Source: Paraburkholderia humisilvae
Lineage (GTDB): Bacteria; Pseudomonadota; Gammaproteobacteria; Burkholderiales; Burkholderiaceae
Reading direction: 5' to 3'
Length of the DNA stretch: 56,053 bases
NCBI RefSeq assembly: GCF_902859855.1
Contig: NZ_CADIKH010000045.1
Span: 1-56,053 of the forward strand
Under the pieces are notes generated by a model. That model made no database searches, was not told the origin of the DNA, and was given only the letters and a program-made list of their open reading frames with translations. The translations under genes were made by a program, and so were the position numbers. Below are positions 52,944-56,053 of the stretch, one piece after another (the first letter of the stretch is position 1; every line of letters begins with the position of its first letter).

Positions 52944-54353
52944 TCAACCCAGCTTGCGAATATCGATGAAATGTCCCTCGATCGCAGCCGCGGCGGCCAT
53001 TGCGGGGCTCACGAGGTGCGTACGCCCGCCCGCCCCCTGGCGGCCTTCGAAATTGCGATTCGAGGTCGAGGCACAACGCTCGCCCGGCTCGAGCCGGTCC
53101 GCGTTCATCGCGAGGCACATCGAGCAGCCCGGCTCACGCCATTCGAACCCGGCATCGGTGAACACCTTGTCGAGGCCCTCGCGTTCCGCTTGTGCCTTCA
53201 CGAGCCCGGAGCCCGGCACCACCATCGCGAGACGGATGCTCGGCGCGACGCGGCGGCCGAGCTTCTTCACGACCCAAGCGGCCGCGCGCAGGTCTTCGAT
53301 GCGCGCGTTCGTGCACGAGCCGATGAAGATCTTGTCCGGCTTGATCGATTCGATCGGCGCATTCGGCTCGAGCGCCATGTACTTCAGCGCGCGCTCCATC
53401 GCATCGCGCTTGACCGGGTCCTTCTCGCGTTCCGGGTCCGGCACGCGGCTATCGACCGACGTGACCATTTCCGGCGACGTGCCCCACGTGACTTGCGGCA
53501 CGATCTCCGCGGCATTCAGTTCGACGACGCGATCAAAGTGCGCGTCCGGATCGGACTTGAACTGCTTCCAGTACGTGACGGCCTGCTCCCATTCCGCGCC
53601 CGTCGGCGTGAACGGCCGGCCTTTCAGGTATTCGACGGTCGTATCGTCGACCGCCACCATGCCGGCGCGCGCGCCCGCTTCGATTGCCATGTTGCAGACC
53701 GTCATGCGGCCTTCCATCGACAGCGCGCGAATCGTCGAGCCGCCGAATTCGATCGCGTAGCCGGTGCCGCCCGCGGTACCGATCTTGCCGATAATCGCCA
53801 GCACGACGTCCTTCGCGGTGCAGCCGCGCGGCAGCGTGCCTTCGACCTTCACGAGCATGTTCTTGCTCTTCTTCTGCAACAGCGTTTGCGTGGCGAGCAC
53901 GTGTTCGACTTCCGACGTGCCGATACCGTGCGCGAGCGCGCCGAACGCGCCGTGCGTCGACGTGTGCGAATCGCCGCAAACGATCGTCATGCCCGGCAGC
54001 GTCGCGCCCTGCTCGGGCCCGATGATGTGCACGATGCCCTGGCGCATATCGTTCATCTTGAACTGCGTGATACCGAACGCATCGCAGTTCGCATCGAGCG
54101 TATCGACCTGCAGCTTCGATACCGGGTCCGCAATACCGTGACTGCGATCGGTGGTGGGCACGTTGTGATCGGACACCGCGAGATTCGCGCTGATGCGCCA
54201 CACAGGACGCTGCGCGATTCTCAGGCCTTCGAACGCCTGCGGGCTCGTCACTTCATGCAGCAGGTGACGGTCGATATAGAGAAGCGTCGTGCCGTCGTCT
54301 TCGGTGTGGACCACGTGGCTGTTCCACAATTTGTCGTAGAGAGTCTGTGCCAT
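52944..54353 (-). CDS. leuC: 3-isopropylmalate dehydratase large subunit LeuC, 469 aa
   Basis: Aconitase-family catalytic subunit with a 4Fe-4S cluster, isomerising 2- to 3-isopropylmalate. The ATG at 54353 gives MAQTLYDKLWNSHVV, the usual start; the frame can be read about 50 codons further up without support. Motifs: LLYIDRHLLHEVTSPQAFEG, VCGDSHTSTHGAFGALAHGI, cluster cysteines in IGSCTNARIEDL and the pair GCSMCLAMN. The length is typical. It is first in the leu operon; the 175-bp region upstream has a CATAAT box 46-51 bases before the start but no good -35. Confidence 0.97.
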   Translation of the reverse strand: MAQTLYDKLWNSHVVHTEDDGTTLLYIDRHLLHEVTSPQAFEGLRIAQRPVWRISANLAVSDHNVPTTDRSHGIADPVSKLQVDTLDANCDAFGITQFKMNDMRQGIVHIIGPEQGATLPGMTIVCGDSHTSTHGAFGALAHGIGTSEVEHVLATQTLLQKKSKNMLVKVEGTLPRGCTAKDVVLAIIGKIGTAGGTGYAIEFGGSTIRALSMEGRMTVCNMAIEAGARAGMVAVDDTTVEYLKGRPFTPTGAEWEQAVTYWKQFKSDPDAHFDRVVELNAAEIVPQVTWGTSPEMVTSVDSRVPDPEREKDPVKRDAMERALKYMALEPNAPIESIKPDKIFIGSCTNARIEDLRAAAWVVKKLGRRVAPSIRLAMVVPGSGLVKAQAEREGLDKVFTDAGFEWREPGCSMCLAMNADRLEPGERCASTSNRNFEGRQGAGGRTHLVSPAMAAAAAIEGHFIDIRKLG

Positions 54354-54528
54354 GGTATGCGGGGTGGTTGTGGCTACATTGCAAAGCGGTCGGGTCATTA
54401 TGCCACGCAGCGCGCATCGGCTGCGCACGAAATCCTGAAAAAACCGATAAAAAACAGTAGCTTGGCTGGTAGTGTCGATACCTGTATCGCGGTTACCCGG
54501 CAGCACGAGCGATGCGTTCAGCGCACGC

Positions 54529-55770
54529 TCAATCGAAGCCCAGTTGCGCCCGGCCGAGTGCCGTCAGATCGCCGGCATTCGCGCGCCCCTCGAAATCCGT
54601 CTCGAAGTGATCGGCGGGAAAATCAGGCGGGCTTTCACCGCGCAGAAAGCTCGGCAACTGACGCTTCAAGTAGGCGTCGTTCTTCACGCACCAGGGCGCC
54701 GACGCGATATACATCACGTTGCTGTAGCCGCTGCCGCGATGCGCGTCTTCGACCGAATGCACAACGTCGCAATGCCAGAACACCGCATCGCCCGGCTGCA
54801 TGTGCGGGATCGGCGTCACCGCTTCGAGCAGCAATGCATGCCATTGCGGCGCGATCGATAGTGCACGGGCGGGCTGCGCGCCGCACAGTGCGTCGTCCGG
54901 CACATCGTCCTGCAGCGCACGCAGGATGATGTACGCCATCGCATTCGCGATCGGGATCAGTTGCAATGTGCCGTCGCCAGGGCCTTGCGCGGTCAGCGCG
55001 GTCCAACCCTGAAAGGTGCGGAACATCGAGCACACCGCCGGCGATGGAATCTCTTCGACATCGGGCCGGAACGCGGCATCGAACGGATCGTACGCGCGCC
55101 AGTTGCCGGACAGCAGATGCCGATAGACCTGCCGGAAATTCGGGTCGAGCCAACGCTCGACCGAGCCGCCGTCGACGTGCGGCGACAGGCCAAGCGACGC
55201 GGAGCCGGGCGGCCTGCGCCGGATCCGATCCGCGTAGACGGGCACGCGGTCCGGATCGAAGTGCTGTTTGCCATCGCTCGCCGTACGCCATAAGCGGTTC
55301 AGAAACACGCGCGTGCGCGTGAGCTCGTCGGATTGCCGCGCAGCCACTTGCGGTTTCGACCAGTAGACGCCGTAAATTTGCGGCTTGCTCGAAGACAGCG
55401 TGCCGAAGTATTTGTCTTCCGCGCGATGCGCGAGTTTTTCATCGAGCCCGTTGCGCTCGACATACGCACCGATTTCGTCGTTCCAGTCGCTCGCCTGCCG
55501 CGGATCGAATACGCGGCGAACCACGCACGCGCCGCGCGCTTTGATTCGCTCGACCGTTTGCGCATCGACGTCGCCCGCTGCCATTGACGCGTAGTCAAAC
55601 ACCGGGATTGCGTCGTCGCCACGGTCGCGTTCGCGGCGAATCGCGTCGACCTGCCGTGCGATGTCGCCTTCCAATTCTCTGAACACCTGCGCACGGTTCG
55701 GCAACGCGGTACGAAACGCGTGTTTTGTGCTGCGAATGGCACCCGGTACGTCGTCGATGATGAGCGGCAT
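54529..55770 (-). CDS. DUF1479 (YbiU-like) putative Fe(II)/2-oxoglutarate oxygenase, 413 aa
   Basis: Relatives form a branch of the phytanoyl-CoA-dioxygenase-like fold; the substrate is unknown. The ATG at 55770 (MPLIIDDVPG) is preferred because GGGAG lies 8 nt upstream; ATGs at 55785 and 55797 lack a ribosome site. The iron triad is visible: HVD in LSPHVDGGSVERW and a later His in CDVVHSVEDAHRGSG; also GDAVFWHCD. DUF1479 features include GACVVRRVFDPRQASDWN and KPQIYGVYWSKPQ. The length fits (about 410-420 aa). It lies between gltA and leuC on the same strand, without evident metabolic link. Confidence 0.88.
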   Translation of the reverse strand: MPLIIDDVPGAIRSTKHAFRTALPNRAQVFRELEGDIARQVDAIRRERDRGDDAIPVFDYASMAAGDVDAQTVERIKARGACVVRRVFDPRQASDWNDEIGAYVERNGLDEKLAHRAEDKYFGTLSSSKPQIYGVYWSKPQVAARQSDELTRTRVFLNRLWRTASDGKQHFDPDRVPVYADRIRRRPPGSASLGLSPHVDGGSVERWLDPNFRQVYRHLLSGNWRAYDPFDAAFRPDVEEIPSPAVCSMFRTFQGWTALTAQGPGDGTLQLIPIANAMAYIILRALQDDVPDDALCGAQPARALSIAPQWHALLLEAVTPIPHMQPGDAVFWHCDVVHSVEDAHRGSGYSNVMYIASAPWCVKNDAYLKRQLPSFLRGESPPDFPADHFETDFEGRANAGDLTALGRAQLGFD

Positions 55771-55842
55771 TGCCCTGTCTCCCATTTCGTTGGACATGTA
55801 ACGGGTAGCTTAGACGCGTTCGTTCGATCCCCCAAATGCAAA

Positions 55843-55874
55843 ACGCCTCAACGGTAAACGAACCATTGAGGCGT
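55843..55874 (-). terminator. Rho-independent terminator after gltA
   Basis: Arms ACGCCTCAA (55843-55851) and TTGAGGCGT (55866-55874), with further pairing inside, form a strong stem. On the minus strand it ends in TTTT. It lies about 58 bases after the gltA stop and shields the DUF1479 gene. Confidence 0.85.
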
Positions 55875-55932
55875 GATGCATTCCAGTGCGAACGCGGCTT
55901 TTGCAGCCGCACTGCACCGAAGCGTCGCAGGC

Positions 55933-56053
55933 TTAACGCTTCGCGAGCGGCTTCGCCTCGCGCGGCGTCTCGCCGACGAAGAGCTGACGCGGACGGCCAA
56001 TCTTCTGTTCCGGATCGGCAATCATCTCGTTCCACTGCGCAATCCAGCCCACC
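55933..56053 (-). CDS. gltA: Citrate synthase GltA, C-terminal fragment (cut by window edge)
   Basis: Only the last 40 codons are inside the window; TAA at 55933-55935. The translation reads GWIAQWNEMIADPEQKIGRP, then RQLFVGETPREAKPLAKR, the typical C-terminus of type II citrate synthase, with the conserved AQWNEM and P-E-Q-KIGRPRQL stretch. The enzyme condenses oxaloacetate and acetyl-CoA in the citric acid cycle. The gene starts outside the window. Confidence 0.92.
   Translation of the reverse strand, partial: VGWIAQWNEMIADPEQKIGRPRQLFVGETPREAKPLAKR

Noticed and set aside
51960..54929. Open frame of 989 codons on the plus strand opposite leuD and leuC
   Set aside because: Mirror of real genes on the minus strand; Arg/His-rich nonsense composition and no ribosome site.

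Overview
The window looks like a piece of a Burkholderia/Paraburkholderia-type betaproteobacterial chromosome, and I infer the second chromosome. The base composition is high-GC. The gene order leuC-leuD-leuB-asd-fimV-truA-trpF-trpB-DNA methyltransferase-trpA-accD-folC-SPOR protein-cvpA-purF-metZ is the one I know from Burkholderiales, there with gltA close by. The FAD-glucose dehydrogenase subunits closely resemble the Burkholderia cepacia enzyme as I remember it. No rRNA, tRNA, CRISPR array or complete insertion sequence was seen.

Layout: (1) 1-6.5 kb is an accessory segment, visibly more AT-rich in parts. It holds a frameshifted tyrosine recombinase, an unrecognised 271-aa protein, a secreted protein with a PPC-like domain, a GNAT acetyltransferase and an Xre/RES toxin-antitoxin pair, separated by long gene-poor gaps. 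(2) 6.6-12.1 kb holds a calcineurin-like phosphatase, a three-gene FAD-glucose dehydrogenase complex (gamma, alpha, cytochrome c) and a DUF1345 membrane protein. (3) 12.6-31.5 kb is a seven-gene plus-strand alpha-glucan/trehalose block: glgE, treS-maltokinase, glgB, glgX, treZ, malQ, treY. (4) 31.5-35.1 kb holds a CNNM/HlyC-type protein, a histidine-kinase-like protein without a recognisable ATPase site, an FKBP isomerase and an AraC regulator. (5) 35.2-54.4 kb is the minus-strand biosynthetic super-cluster for leucine, aspartate semialdehyde, tryptophan, fatty acids, folate, purines and methionine. (6) 54.5-56.05 kb holds a DUF1479 protein and the 3' end of gltA.

How the genes work together: TreS-maltokinase turns trehalose into maltose 1-phosphate, GlgE polymerises it and GlgB branches the product. 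In the other direction GlgX and MalQ trim and rearrange glucan, and TreY/TreZ release trehalose. The block therefore encodes both directions of a trehalose-glucan cycle without any GlgC/GlgA of the ADP-glucose route in the window. GlgE carries an extra N-terminal amylase-like half that has lost its acid/base glutamate.

The most interesting items are the duplicated, apparently dead GH13 half fused to GlgE; the orphan DNA methyltransferase inside the trp operon; the Shine-Dalgarno-masking hairpin plus single-base frameshift of the recombinase; the ATPase-less kinase-like protein; and two small ORFs (39 and 42 codons) in intergenic gaps. I found no clear sign of an entirely new multi-gene system.
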